50,185 nucleotides of DNA, taken from an uncultured Actinomycetes bacterium (GTDB taxonomy: Bacteria > Actinomycetota > Acidimicrobiia > Acidimicrobiales > Microtrichaceae). Of the stretch, positions 7,471 to 15,824 are shown in pieces. Under the pieces are notes generated by a model. It saw nothing but the letters and a program-made list of their open reading frames with translations, was not told the origin of the DNA and did no database searches. The DNA lies in contig CAINRS010000118.1 in NCBI GenBank assembly GCA_903852755.1, positions 1 through 50,185 on the forward strand. Reading direction: 5' to 3'. Every line of letters starts with the position of its first letter. Positions within the stretch are counted from its first letter, which is position 1. The position numbers and the translations under genes were made by a program.

Positions 7471-9790
7471 CGACCAGGTCGGGATCGGCGTCGACGTCGG
7501 CGTCGTGGAACAGCAGCGGTCGGACTCGCCGCCCGGCGTAGGCCACGGTGCCCTCCGCGTGGCGGGCGGACATCTGGTCGCCGGACTGGCCGTAGGCGAG
7601 GACCCCGACCCCGACGGGACCGTCGGGGGTGACCTCGATCGCTGCGAGGAAGCTCGTGCCGTAGGTGACCTGGTACCCACCCTGCGCCAGACCGGACCGG
7701 TCGCGACCTGCGACGGGTGGCGGCCCGGCCGGGATCGGCTCGAGGGACGCCGAGGGCAGGGCACCGGTCGCTCCGAGCACGTTCACGACGCCCTCCACCT
7801 CGGTCCCGCCCGGGACCGGGACCCGCTCGGTCCCGCGCACCGCCCACTGGACGTCGGCCAGCGGAGCGTCCAGGTCGACACCTGCCTCGGCGAGCACCCG
7901 GACTGCGTGGCCCACCGCTCGCAGGACCGGGTCGGCCGACGGCGACTCGGCGACCTGCGGCGCCAGACCGGCCGGGGTGGTGAGCAGCCTCGCCGGGTCG
8001 AAGCCCTCGGCGAAGAGCGGCCCTGCGGCGCGCAGGTCGCCCGGGGCGAACTCGCTCAGGAACTCCCGCCACAGGGCGACGCCCCGGGACTGCAGCGTCA
8101 CGCGTCGGTCCCAGGAACCGAGCACCTCGGCGACGGCGGCCGGGTCGACGCGGTGGCCCTCGACCTCGTACGGCCCCACCGAGCGCAGACGTGCGACGAC
8201 GTCGTCGAGCAGGAGGTCGGCCGACCCGGACGGCCCGTCGTAGACGGCGTCGAGCAGGTCCGTGAGCACGACGCCGCCACGACCGGCCAGATCGAGCGCC
8301 TGCGCGAGGTTCTGCCTCGTCCGAAGGGACCGGGCCGTGCGCTCCAGGCCGCACAGGACGGGGTAGCCCTCGAGCGGATGGTCCGGGTGGGTGAGCCAGT
8401 GGGAGTCGTTGGCGTTGACCACGAGGTCGCGACGCCACAGCTCCGGAAGCGCGGACGGCGGCTCGAGTCCCGGGGAGCGGGCGTCGGGGTGGTCCTGCCA
8501 CTCGTCGTCCGGGTCGCTCCCGTCGAGCATCGCGATGCGGAACTCGAACATGAGCGCAGCCACCGGATCGGTGTCGAGTCGACTGCGGAAACGCTCCTGG
8601 GCCGCCGGGGTGAGCCGGGGGGTGGCCGACGCGTCCGTGTACCAGACGTCACCGGCGGCGTCCGCGGCGAGCGTGTTCACCCAGGGCAGCCCGCCGACGG
8701 AGTGGAACACCGACCGGAACTCCCGGAGCGACCCGGCGAGGTCCATCCGGAGGAACTGCTCCACGAAGGCGTGGTTGTCCAGGTTGGCGTCCCGGTAGGT
8801 GAACCCGACACCGTTGCCCCAGCCGAGCATGGGCACGTTGAGCATCGGCCCGTGGTGGGTGGTCCACAGCGTGCGGCGCACCTCGCCGACGCCGGCGACC
8901 TCGGCGGAGACCTCGACGGGATCCATCTGTCGGTGGTCGTCGCCGAATCGGTAGCGGGTCGGGTCGTCGGGGTGCAGGTCGAGCCGGTACACGGTGAATC
9001 GGTGGCCCGCCGAGAACGTGTGGGTCCACGCCACGTGCCGGTTCGCACCGATCTGGACCGCCGGGGTGCCGATCAGGCTCACTCCGTAGACGTCGAGCAC
9101 ACCGGGGATCTGCAGGTGACACTCCCAGAAGCGGGACTCGGCGAACCACGGGAAGTGCGGGTTGACGAGCACCATGCCGTGCCCCGATGCGGTGACGTCG
9201 CCCCCGAGGGCCCAACCGTTGCTGCCGAGCGACGGGGCACCGAGCGACTCGATCGGCGCCGGCGGGGTGGACCCACCGGGCTCCGGGGCCTCGGCCCGTC
9301 CGATCAGCTGCACCAGGTTGCGACCCGACCCCATCAGCCCGACGTCGCCGAGCCACGCGTAGAAGTCGAGTTCGTCGACGGCCCGGATCCAGGAGGCTTC
9401 CCGACACCACGACGGGAGTGACAACTCACCCGCTGCCGCCTCGTCGACCGCCCGGTTGACCCCGGCGACGTACCCGCTGATGAGCGCACGCGCCTCGGGC
9501 GACTGGGCGGAGCGGAACGCCTCGGCCCGGCCACGGAGGTCGAGCAGCCGGTACCCCAGGTCGGCCGAGAGAATCGAGTCGTGACGACCGGCACCCCAGT
9601 GGGCGGCCCGCTCGCCACGCACCTTGAGGATCTGGTCGGCGATCACCGGCAGGTGGTCACGTGCGCACGCCCACCCCTGTCCGTACCCGAGCGACCCCCA
9701 GTCGTCGGCCGTGACGTGCACGACGCCGTGGGTCGTCCAGCGGATCCTCGCCCGGTACGGCCCGTCGGTGGGTGTCGCGTCGACGCTCAC
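7445..9790 (-). CDS. Penicillin acylase family protein (Ntn-hydrolase amidase)
   Basis: About 781 residues. The family hydrolyses amide bonds of penicillins, N-acyl-homoserine lactones or other acyl amides after self-cleavage. LGSNGWAL at about residue 190 supplies the new N-terminal nucleophile Ser of the beta chain, so the alpha chain would be about 189 residues. Further family motifs include HGVVHVTADDWGSLGYGQGWACARD at the N-terminus (first half quoted from adjacent stretches), VNPHFPWF, WTHTFS and TTHHGPML. Most relatives are secreted, but no signal peptide is visible here, so the enzyme may be cytoplasmic. GTG 9790 overlaps the TGA of the upstream aldehyde dehydrogenase (GTGA), indicating translational coupling. 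A TTG at 9796 is the alternative start. The substrate is unknown. Confidence 0.88.
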   Translation of the reverse strand: MSVDATPTDGPYRARIRWTTHGVVHVTADDWGSLGYGQGWACARDHLPVIADQILKVRGERAAHWGAGRHDSILSADLGYRLLDLRGRAEAFRSAQSPEARALISGYVAGVNRAVDEAAAGELSLPSWCREASWIRAVDELDFYAWLGDVGLMGSGRNLVQLIGRAEAPEPGGSTPPAPIESLGAPSLGSNGWALGGDVTASGHGMVLVNPHFPWFAESRFWECHLQIPGVLDVYGVSLIGTPAVQIGANRHVAWTHTFSAGHRFTVYRLDLHPDDPTRYRFGDDHRQMDPVEVSAEVAGVGEVRRTLWTTHHGPMLNVPMLGWGNGVGFTYRDANLDNHAFVEQFLRMDLAGSLREFRSVFHSVGGLPWVNTLAADAAGDVWYTDASATPRLTPAAQERFRSRLDTDPVAALMFEFRIAMLDGSDPDDEWQDHPDARSPGLEPPSALPELWRRDLVVNANDSHWLTHPDHPLEGYPVLCGLERTARSLRTRQNLAQALDLAGRGGVVLTDLLDAVYDGPSGSADLLLDDVVARLRSVGPYEVEGHRVDPAAVAEVLGSWDRRVTLQSRGVALWREFLSEFAPGDLRAAGPLFAEGFDPARLLTTPAGLAPQVAESPSADPVLRAVGHAVRVLAEAGVDLDAPLADVQWAVRGTERVPVPGGTEVEGVVNVLGATGALPSASLEPIPAGPPPVAGRDRSGLAQGGYQVTYGTSFLAAIEVTPDGPVGVGVLAYGQSGDQMSARHAEGTVAYAGRRVRPLLFHDADVDADPDLVVTELVSDR

Positions 9791-11391
9791 CGCCAACGCA
9801 GCGTCTTGAGCAGGCGGAGCGACCGGGTCATCACGTCGGCGAATCCTGCGTCACCGAGCCGCTCGAACGGCGGTGCCAGATTGAGCAGCCGTTGGGTGGC
9901 GATGGTCTGTGCCTCGGTGTACTTGAGGAGGGCGGACGCTCCGTGGCGACGACCGATGCCCGAGTCCCCCATCCCGCCCATCGGCGCGTCGATGCTCCCC
10001 CACGCAGCGGCGAACGCCTCGTTGACGTTGACCGTCCCGGCCCGCAACTGCATCGCGACCTTCCTCGCCCGACGCGTGTCACGGCCCCACACGCTGGCGT
10101 TGAGGCCGTACGTGGAGTCGTTCGCCTGTTGGATGGCCTCGGCAACGGAGCCCACCCGGTAGACGCTCACGAGCGGACCGAACGTCTCCTCTCGATGGCA
10201 CTCCATGCCGGGACCGACCCCGCTCAACACGGTGGGTTCGAAGAAGAACGGTCCCAGGTCCGGCCGGGCCCGACCGCCGGCCAGCACGGTCGCACCGGCG
10301 GCGACGGCGTCGGCCACGTGCGCCGAGGTCACGTCCAGCTGTTCCCCGGAGGTGAGGCTGCCGACCGCCGTGTCGAAGCTGAACGACGGTCCGATCGTCA
10401 GAGCCGAGACCCGCTCCACGAACCGACGGACGAACTCGTCGTGGATCGAGTCGTGCGCGTAGATCCGCTCGATCGAGATGCACAACTGGCCTGTCGAGGA
10501 GAAGCACGCCCGCACCGCCCCCTCGACGGCGCGGTCCAGGTCTGCGTCGTCGAGCACGATGAGCGCGTTCTTGCCGCCCAGTTCGAGCGCACAGTCCACC
10601 AGACGCCGCCCCGCCTCCGCTGCGATGTGCCTGCCGGACTCGGTCGAGCCGGTGAACATGATGAAGTCCGCTGCGTCGAGCACGGCCGGCCCGATGGCCG
10701 AGCCTCGGCCGAGGACGATCTGCCAGAGGTCCTCGGGCAGTCCGGCGCGCCGGGCCAGGTCGAGGGCAGCGAGCGCCGTCAGCGCCGTCTGGTTGTCGGC
10801 CTTCTGGATCACCGCGTTACCGGCGAGGAGTGCCGGGATGGTGTCCCCCGCCCCCAGGCTGAGCGGGTAGTTCCACGGTGAGATGATGCTCACCACGCCG
10901 ACGGGGTGGTGCAGCTCCTCGGCGACCGTGAGGCCCGGGATCAGGCCGCGACGGCGACTCGGCGCCAGCACCGACGGAGCGGAACGGCCGTAGTAGCGGC
11001 AGGTGATGGCGATGTCGGCGACCTCGAGGTAGGCGTCACGGCGCGCCTTGCCGTTCTCGGCCTGGATCAGGTCCATGAGTCGGTCCCGCTCGTCGAGCAC
11101 CAGGTCGTGGAGCCGCAGCACCACAGCGGCACGGTCCCGGACCGAGCGCTGTGCCCAGTCCACCTGCGCCCGCCGGGCGCGCTCGGCGGCCGCAGCGACG
11201 TCGTCGGGAGTGCACTGGGGCAGCTCCACGAACGGCTCGCCGGTGAACGGCGCCGTGGTCGTCACCGGTGGTGCGTTGTGGGACGGGGCGACGAGCCCGA
11301 CCAGACGTTCGCGCTCGGCCGCGTTGATCGACGCCGGGAGGACGGGACCCCGCCCGTCCGACCCCAGGGTCCGTGGTTCGGTCGCCGTCAC
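9787..11391 (-). CDS. Aldehyde dehydrogenase, succinate-semialdehyde dehydrogenase type
   Basis: NAD(P)-dependent ALDH-superfamily enzyme of about 534 residues, oxidising an aldehyde to its acid. Visible motifs are SPWNYPLSL (cofactor region), FTGSTESGR, LELGGKNALIV (general base Glu) and SSTGQLCISIER with catalytic Cys about residue 304, followed by ETFGPLVSVY. Overall sequence style resembles the GabD2-type succinate-semialdehyde dehydrogenases of actinobacteria; substrate is inference. GTG 11391 is preceded by AGGAGG with a 5-base spacer, one of the clearest ribosome-binding sites in the window, which rules out the longer upstream reading. The next gene (acylase) starts inside its stop codon, so the two form an operon. 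An amide hydrolase and an aldehyde oxidiser could act on the same compound. Confidence 0.9.
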   Translation of the reverse strand: MTATEPRTLGSDGRGPVLPASINAAERERLVGLVAPSHNAPPVTTTAPFTGEPFVELPQCTPDDVAAAAERARRAQVDWAQRSVRDRAAVVLRLHDLVLDERDRLMDLIQAENGKARRDAYLEVADIAITCRYYGRSAPSVLAPSRRRGLIPGLTVAEELHHPVGVVSIISPWNYPLSLGAGDTIPALLAGNAVIQKADNQTALTALAALDLARRAGLPEDLWQIVLGRGSAIGPAVLDAADFIMFTGSTESGRHIAAEAGRRLVDCALELGGKNALIVLDDADLDRAVEGAVRACFSSTGQLCISIERIYAHDSIHDEFVRRFVERVSALTIGPSFSFDTAVGSLTSGEQLDVTSAHVADAVAAGATVLAGGRARPDLGPFFFEPTVLSGVGPGMECHREETFGPLVSVYRVGSVAEAIQQANDSTYGLNASVWGRDTRRARKVAMQLRAGTVNVNEAFAAAWGSIDAPMGGMGDSGIGRRHGASALLKYTEAQTIATQRLLNLAPPFERLGDAGFADVMTRSLRLLKTLRWR

Positions 11392-11497
11392 GTTGCCCTC
11401 CTGACTCGTTGACGCACACCGGCGAACGCCGGGAGCGACCCGCGGAGTCTCGCCGCGCCACCGACAGCGGGCAAGCGCCACGGGGGCAGGCGCCCAC

Positions 11498-11503
11498 TAG
11501 CCT
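11498..11503 (+). promoter_or_regulatory. Candidate -10 box (TAGCCT) of tRNA-Val
   Basis: TAGCCT ends 10 bases before the mature 5' end of tRNA-Val, implying a leader of only a few bases. Confidence 0.45.
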
Positions 11504-11513
11504 CCGGGACCTC

Positions 11514-11587
11514 GGGCGTGTAGCTCAGCTGGTCAGAGCACTTCCCTTACAAGGAAGGAGTCGGGGGTTCGAGTCCCTCCGCGCCCA
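11514..11587 (+). tRNA. tRNA-Val (anticodon TAC)
   Basis: Full cloverleaf. The acceptor GGGCGTG pairs with CGCGCCC (one G-T). The D-arm is GCTCAGCTGGTCAGAGC. The anticodon stem CTTCC/GGAAG encloses loop CTTACAA with anticodon TAC. The T-arm has loop TTCGAGT. The discriminator is A at 11587; CCA is not encoded. Confidence 0.96.
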
Positions 11588-11598
11588 CCGACGCCACG

Positions 11599-11604
11599 TA
11601 GCAT
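11599..11604 (+). promoter_or_regulatory. Candidate -10 box (TAGCAT) for the D-2-hydroxyacid dehydrogenase
   Basis: TAGCAT lies 6 bases before GTG 11611. Its -35 region would fall inside the 3' part of tRNA-Val. Confidence 0.45.
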
Positions 11605-11610
11605 CGACCG

Positions 11611-12573
11611 GTGGGTGACGGACCGGTGGGAGCAGCGGCGGTCCAGCGGTTCCCCGTCGACGCCGTGGCCGTCGGCCCCGGAGACGCCCCGGACTGGCTG
11701 GTGCAGTCGGTCCGTGACGGCGGGGCGACCGTCGTCCCGCCCGGACAGGCCGACGCGCTGTTGTGGATACATCCCGACGACCCCGGAGGACTGGCCGCCG
11801 TGCTCCGGTCCCACGGCGGCCACCTGCGCTGGGTGCAGCTCCCCTGGGCCGGCGTCGAACCGTACGTCGGGGTGCTCGACCGGGAACGGATCTGGACCTG
11901 CGGCAAGGGCGTGTACGCCGAGCCGGTCGCGGAGCTCGCCCTCACCCTCGTGCTCGCCGGACTCCGGGGGCTGCCGACGTACCTCCACGACGCGCCGCTG
12001 GTCGAGCGCGGGACGATCGGCCGCAACCTCCGCGGCGCCGACGTCGTGGTGGTCGGCGCCGGGGGGATCACCGACGCGTTCCTGCGGATGGTGGCACCGT
12101 TCGATGCGATCACGACGGTGGTCCGGCGCCGGAGCGAACCCCACCCCGGGGCGCGGCGCACCGTCACCCTCGACGGGCTCGACGACGCGCTCAGGGATGC
12201 CGACGTCGTCGTCGTCGCCTGTGCGCTCACCCCCGCGACCACCGGACTGTTCGACGCCCGCCGGTTCGCACGCATGCAACAGCACGCGTGGCTCGTCAAC
12301 GTGGCGCGGGGCGCGCTCGTCGTCACCGACGACCTGCTCGAGGCGCTGCGCGCCGGGACCATCGGCGGTGCCGGCCTGGACGTGACCGACCCCGAGCCGC
12401 TCCCGCCCGACCACCCGCTGTGGGCCGAGACCAACTGCGTCATCACCCCGCACGTCGGCAACACCGCCGACATGGGACGGCCGCTCCTCGCCGAGCGGAT
12501 CCGCTCGAACGTGGCCCGACGGATCGCCGGCGCGCCGCTCCTCGGCCCCGTCGACGTCGACGCCGGCTACTGA
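11611..12573 (+). CDS. D-isomer-specific 2-hydroxyacid dehydrogenase family protein
   Basis: About 320 residues. The NAD-binding domain contains VVVGAGGIT; the last Gly of the usual GxGxxG is replaced by Thr. It is followed by the catalytic set: NVARGALV (Arg), DPEPLPPDHPLW (Glu) and ITPHVGN (His). The family reduces 2-keto acids or oxidises D-2-hydroxy acids. The N-terminal substrate domain is short and divergent, so the substrate cannot be named. It starts 24 bases after tRNA-Val at GTG 11611. The next gene is convergent. Confidence 0.88.
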   Translation: MGDGPVGAAAVQRFPVDAVAVGPGDAPDWLVQSVRDGGATVVPPGQADALLWIHPDDPGGLAAVLRSHGGHLRWVQLPWAGVEPYVGVLDRERIWTCGKGVYAEPVAELALTLVLAGLRGLPTYLHDAPLVERGTIGRNLRGADVVVVGAGGITDAFLRMVAPFDAITTVVRRRSEPHPGARRTVTLDGLDDALRDADVVVVACALTPATTGLFDARRFARMQQHAWLVNVARGALVVTDDLLEALRAGTIGGAGLDVTDPEPLPPDHPLWAETNCVITPHVGNTADMGRPLLAERIRSNVARRIAGAPLLGPVDVDAGY

Positions 12574-12690
12574 GACCGGCTACCGATGCAGCGCAGTCAG
12601 GACACCCACGACGGCGATCCCCTCAATGTCCCGCAGCGCCGTCCCAGCCCCGCAGAGCCGTCCCAAGGATCACGTCCATCCGACGGCACC
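12574..12690. other. Convergent intergenic spacer
   Basis: 117 bases between two converging genes. I see no strong hairpin with a T-run and no credible small gene. Confidence 0.5.
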
Positions 12691-13278
12691 TCACTGGATG
12701 GATCCGAGCCGGTCCAGCAGGGTCGCGAACCCCGCCGTCGCCTCGGCCACTGACAGGTCGCCGCGGGCGTGTGCCAGTCCGAGCTCGGTGAGCGCGCCGA
12801 ACATCGCCACGACGAGCGCCGTGGTGACCGGAACACCGAGGTCTCCGTCGTCTGCGAGCGCCCGGAGTCCCAGATCCATGGACTGCAGGCCGATGGACCG
12901 GTCGATCTCCTGCCAGCGCTCGAGACCCAGCACGGACGGCGCGTCGGCCACGGCGATCTGGCGGTACTCCGACCCGCCCATGAACTCGATGCACGCCCGG
13001 GCTCCGGCCAGGATCGCCGCACGGGCCCCGTTCGCAGCCGCCGCCGTGGCGGCAGCCGACACCGCCTCGTTGAGCTCCTCCTCGACCTGGGTGAACACTG
13101 CGGCGAACAGCTCCGCCTTGTCGGCGAAGTGGTGGTAGAGGGCCCCTCGTGTGAGGTCGAGCTGCTGGACAAGCTCGGTGGTGCCGGTCGCTGCGTAGCC
13201 GCGTTCGGCGAACGAGTTCCGGGCGGCCGCCAGGATGGATCGTCGGGTCTCGGCTGCTTCCTCGGCGGTCCGGCGCAC
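12691..13278 (-). CDS. TetR-family transcriptional regulator
   Basis: About 195 residues. The N-terminal helix-turn-helix is clear: TRRSILAAARNSFAERGYAA, then TTELVQQLDLTRGALYHHFADKAELFAAV. The C-terminal ligand domain is helical and unassigned (FMGGSEYRQIAVADAPSVLG). GTG 13278 is preceded by GAGGAGCAAC, a good ribosome-binding site. The frame stays open far upstream, but those residues have no protein character. The gene lies 40 bases downstream of the dehydrogenase on the same strand and may be co-transcribed with it, or self-regulated from the intervening palindrome. Confidence 0.93.
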   Translation of the reverse strand: MRRTAEEAAETRRSILAAARNSFAERGYAATGTTELVQQLDLTRGALYHHFADKAELFAAVFTQVEEELNEAVSAAATAAAANGARAAILAGARACIEFMGGSEYRQIAVADAPSVLGLERWQEIDRSIGLQSMDLGLRALADDGDLGVPVTTALVVAMFGALTELGLAHARGDLSVAEATAGFATLLDRLGSIQ

Positions 13279-13306
13279 AGTTGCTCCTCGCAGTCTCGGG
13301 GAACCG

Positions 13307-13320
13307 GAGTTTACATACTC
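13307..13320. promoter_or_regulatory. Candidate TetR operator/promoter
   Basis: GAGTTTACATACTC is an interrupted palindrome (GAGT-6-ACTC) in an AT-rich patch that is unusual here. It overlaps the dehydrogenase stop codon and lies just upstream of the TetR gene. On the minus strand TATGTA could be a -10 element. The regulator and target are inferred from position only. Confidence 0.35.
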
Positions 13321-14386
13321 ACTGCATGTTCTGCAGGGCCCGGTCCTGCGCTGCTCCCAGGGCTGCGTCGGTCCGTCGGAGCGCTTCGAGCTCGTCAGGG
13401 GCCACGGCCACGTCGACCGACGGGACCCAGCCGTTCTGCGCCACCACGACCGGCACGGCCATGGCCGCCTGCAGATCATGCCAGAGGCCGCGTACCCACA
13501 CCTGCGCGGGGACCGCCCACCAGACGCCTGCGACGAACGCCTCGACCAGATCGGCCACGGCGTGCGCGGTGGCCACCTCGGTGGTCCGACCCGAGGTGAA
13601 GTTGGTGAAGTACGGCTTGACCGCGACCCGGAGGTCGGCCGGGAGCGACTGCACGAACGTCCAGGCCCCGGACACGTCCCCGGCCCGGATGAGATCCAGC
13701 AGACCCGTTCGGGCGTCCACGATCTCAGCGGGCAGGTCCGCCAGGTCGCGGTCACGCCTGGTCCCGGCCACCAGGTCCGCCACCGCTGCACTCCCGACAC
13801 CCCGGACGCCGATGGCCGACCAGATCGGCACCATGTGGTCACCGTGCTCGCCCAGCACGAACGCCCCGACGTCGCGCCGGGAGACGCCGAGTTCGGCTGC
13901 GAGCTCCCGACGCAGTCGCAGCGTGTCGGACCACGCCGCAGCGCCGAGCACCCGCTCTGGTCGGAGGTGCTCGGCGAAGATCCGGACGCCGAGCTCCACC
14001 GGATTGGACTGGACCACGACGATCGGTGCGTGGGGTCGCTCCGACAGAGCCACGGCGTAGTCGCGGAACACCACGGCGTTGTGGGCCGCCAGGGCTGCCC
14101 GGTCGACGGTGGCTCCCGGGTCGAGCGACACCGTCTCGCCCGCCAGCACGACGACCAGCTCGGCGTCGACCTCCTCGGGACCGAAGGCCAGTTCGATCCG
14201 AGGCGCCCAGTCCGCGAACGCGTCCTCCAGGTCGGACCGCAGCCCCCACAGCTCGTGCTCGCTCGCACCACCACGACGACCCACGAGCTGGAGTCGGTCC
14301 GAGGGCAGCACGGTGTTCCGCTGCAGCAGCTGGGCGGCGAGCTGCCGCCCGCACGCCCCGGCAGCACCCACGATCGCGACGTCCAT
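13319..14386 (-). CDS. Malate/lactate dehydrogenase-like NAD-dependent oxidoreductase
   Basis: About 355 residues, close to but longer than usual LDH/MDH (about 310-330). The Rossmann motif GAAGACG is at residues 7-13, QSNPVE near 126, the SDTLRLRREL helix (Asp154 and Arg157 in the position of the catalytic Asp/Arg) and GEHGDHMVP with proton-acceptor His181. The family interconverts 2-hydroxy acids and 2-keto acids with NAD. The specificity loop is too divergent to choose malate or lactate. ATG 14386 is preceded by AGAAGGA. The TetR gene lies downstream on the same strand. Confidence 0.85.
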   Translation of the reverse strand: MDVAIVGAAGACGRQLAAQLLQRNTVLPSDRLQLVGRRGGASEHELWGLRSDLEDAFADWAPRIELAFGPEEVDAELVVVLAGETVSLDPGATVDRAALAAHNAVVFRDYAVALSERPHAPIVVVQSNPVELGVRIFAEHLRPERVLGAAAWSDTLRLRRELAAELGVSRRDVGAFVLGEHGDHMVPIWSAIGVRGVGSAAVADLVAGTRRDRDLADLPAEIVDARTGLLDLIRAGDVSGAWTFVQSLPADLRVAVKPYFTNFTSGRTTEVATAHAVADLVEAFVAGVWWAVPAQVWVRGLWHDLQAAMAVPVVVAQNGWVPSVDVAVAPDELEALRRTDAALGAAQDRALQNMQ

Positions 14387-14456
14387 GGGTTCCTTCTACT
14401 GGACGCCGACCCGACCAGCCCGGAATAGCCGACCGCGGACCACCGTTCGACGCGCT

Positions 14457-15767
14457 GTGGCGCAGTTGCCGACACCGACACCCGGCGAGGAAGCGCACTG
14501 GGTGGAGCGGCACCTCTCCCACCTGTGCACCACCCCGGCCGTTCGGGCGAGCGCCAGCCACCGGGGTGGACAAGTCGCCGCCGATGCGGCGCTCGCAGCG
14601 TTCGACGTCGCCGGCTACGCAACCCACCGATCGGTCGTGTCACCAGCCGGGAACCGGGGGGCATCAGCCCTGTCGCCGTGGATACGGCACGGCCTGCTCG
14701 ACCTGGGCCGGGTCTGGGACCACGTCGACGGTGGACCGGCGCACGACGTCGAGGCCTTCCGGAGCGAGCTGCTCTGGCAGGAGTACGCACGGCACCTCTA
14801 CGCGCGGGTGGGACCGCGCACCCGTCGGCCGCTGCGGGGTGGCCCGAGCACGGCCGACCCCGCCACTGCACCGCCGCCCCGGGGCGACCCCGCAGCAGGG
14901 TGGACGATCCTCGATCCGGACGCCGCCTGCACCAGGGAACAGGTCGACACGCTCCTCACCGACGGCTGGATCACCAACCGGGGCCGCCTGTGGCTCGCCT
15001 CCCAGTGGTCGGTCCGGCTCGGCGCCGACTGGTCCGCCGGCGAGGACCTGATGTTCCGGTCGCTGCTCGACGGGTCACGAGCTGCCAACCGGCTCGGGTG
15101 GCAGTGGACCAGTGGGGCCGGGAGCAGTCGACCGTGGACGTGGACACGCGAGCAGGTCGAACGGTTCGCCCCGGACCGATGCGGGTCGTGTGCGCTGCGC
15201 ACCCGCTGCCCCGTGGAGTCGACTCCCGCCGACCCCGGACATCCCGGGCGGACCGGAGCCGAGTCCGGGCCCGACCGGACGGTCGCCGACCCCGAGCTCG
15301 ACCGACTGCTCCGCCGTGACCCGGACGTGGCGGGGACCGCAGGACCACAGGTCGTGACGCGCTCGGATGCGGATCCTGTCCGAGCCGTGTGGCTCACGGC
15401 GGAGTCGCTCGGTGACGCCGATCCGGCCCTCGCTGCCCACTCGGAGCTGCCGGCAGTGTTCGTGTTCGACGAGCCGCTCCTGGCCCGGCTCCGTCTGGCA
15501 TCGACGAGGCTCGTGTTCCTCGCCGAGTGCCTCGCCGACCTCGGTGGCCGACGTGAGGTCGTGGTGCACCTCGACGACCCGGTCGCAGCACTCGACGGGC
15601 GGACCGTGGCCACCACGGCGGCGCCCGTGCCCGGCAACCGCCGGATCCGCCGGCGCCTCGGCGACGGCGTCGAGGTCCACCCGTGGCCGTGGCTGGTGCC
15701 GCCGCACGACCGGTCGGTCCGGTCCTTCAGCGCCTGGCGCCGGCACGCGTCGGTCCCAACGGTTTGA
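14457..15767 (+). CDS. Photolyase/cryptochrome-like protein with FAD domain first and a photolyase alpha/beta-like domain last
   Basis: About 436 residues. Residues about 35-240 match the FAD-binding domain of DNA photolyases: GNRGASALSPWIRHGLL, ELLWQEYARHLY, GWITNRGRLWLASQW, then DGSRAANRLGWQWTSGAG. A cysteine cluster CGSCALRTRC (Cys242, 245, 251) follows. After a polar linker, residues about 295-430 look like the antenna-binding alpha/beta domain, normally N-terminal: AVWLTAESLGDADPAL, AVFVFDEPLL, LVFLAECLADL. The order is therefore reversed relative to standard photolyases. The start is uncertain: GTG 14457 was chosen, since upstream residues overlap the divergent gene and look non-coding. 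Repair or sensory function cannot be decided; the Cys set could bind metal (inference). Confidence 0.78.
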   Translation: MAQLPTPTPGEEAHWVERHLSHLCTTPAVRASASHRGGQVAADAALAAFDVAGYATHRSVVSPAGNRGASALSPWIRHGLLDLGRVWDHVDGGPAHDVEAFRSELLWQEYARHLYARVGPRTRRPLRGGPSTADPATAPPPRGDPAAGWTILDPDAACTREQVDTLLTDGWITNRGRLWLASQWSVRLGADWSAGEDLMFRSLLDGSRAANRLGWQWTSGAGSSRPWTWTREQVERFAPDRCGSCALRTRCPVESTPADPGHPGRTGAESGPDRTVADPELDRLLRRDPDVAGTAGPQVVTRSDADPVRAVWLTAESLGDADPALAAHSELPAVFVFDEPLLARLRLASTRLVFLAECLADLGGRREVVVHLDDPVAALDGRTVATTAAPVPGNRRIRRRLGDGVEVHPWPWLVPPHDRSVRSFSAWRRHASVPTV

Positions 15768-15811
15768 GGGCCGGCCGCTTCGTCGACGGACCGGTCACCG
15801 ACGTCCGCCGG

Positions 15812-15817
15812 TAGTGT
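15812..15817 (+). promoter_or_regulatory. Candidate -10 box (TAGTGT) for the amidase operon
   Basis: TAGTGT lies 7 bases before GTG 15825. No Shine-Dalgarno sequence is seen, consistent with a leaderless start of the four-gene run. Confidence 0.45.
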
Positions 15818-15824
15818 CGCTGGA

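Noticed and set aside
7505-9421. Long plus-strand frame opposite the acylase gene
   Set aside because: It is an antisense shadow caused by high GC; the minus-strand protein has intact Ntn-hydrolase motifs.
13279-14871. Upstream extension of the TetR gene to more than 700 codons
   Set aside because: The added residues have no protein character and lie over the dehydrogenase gene; a ribosome-binding site marks GTG 13278.
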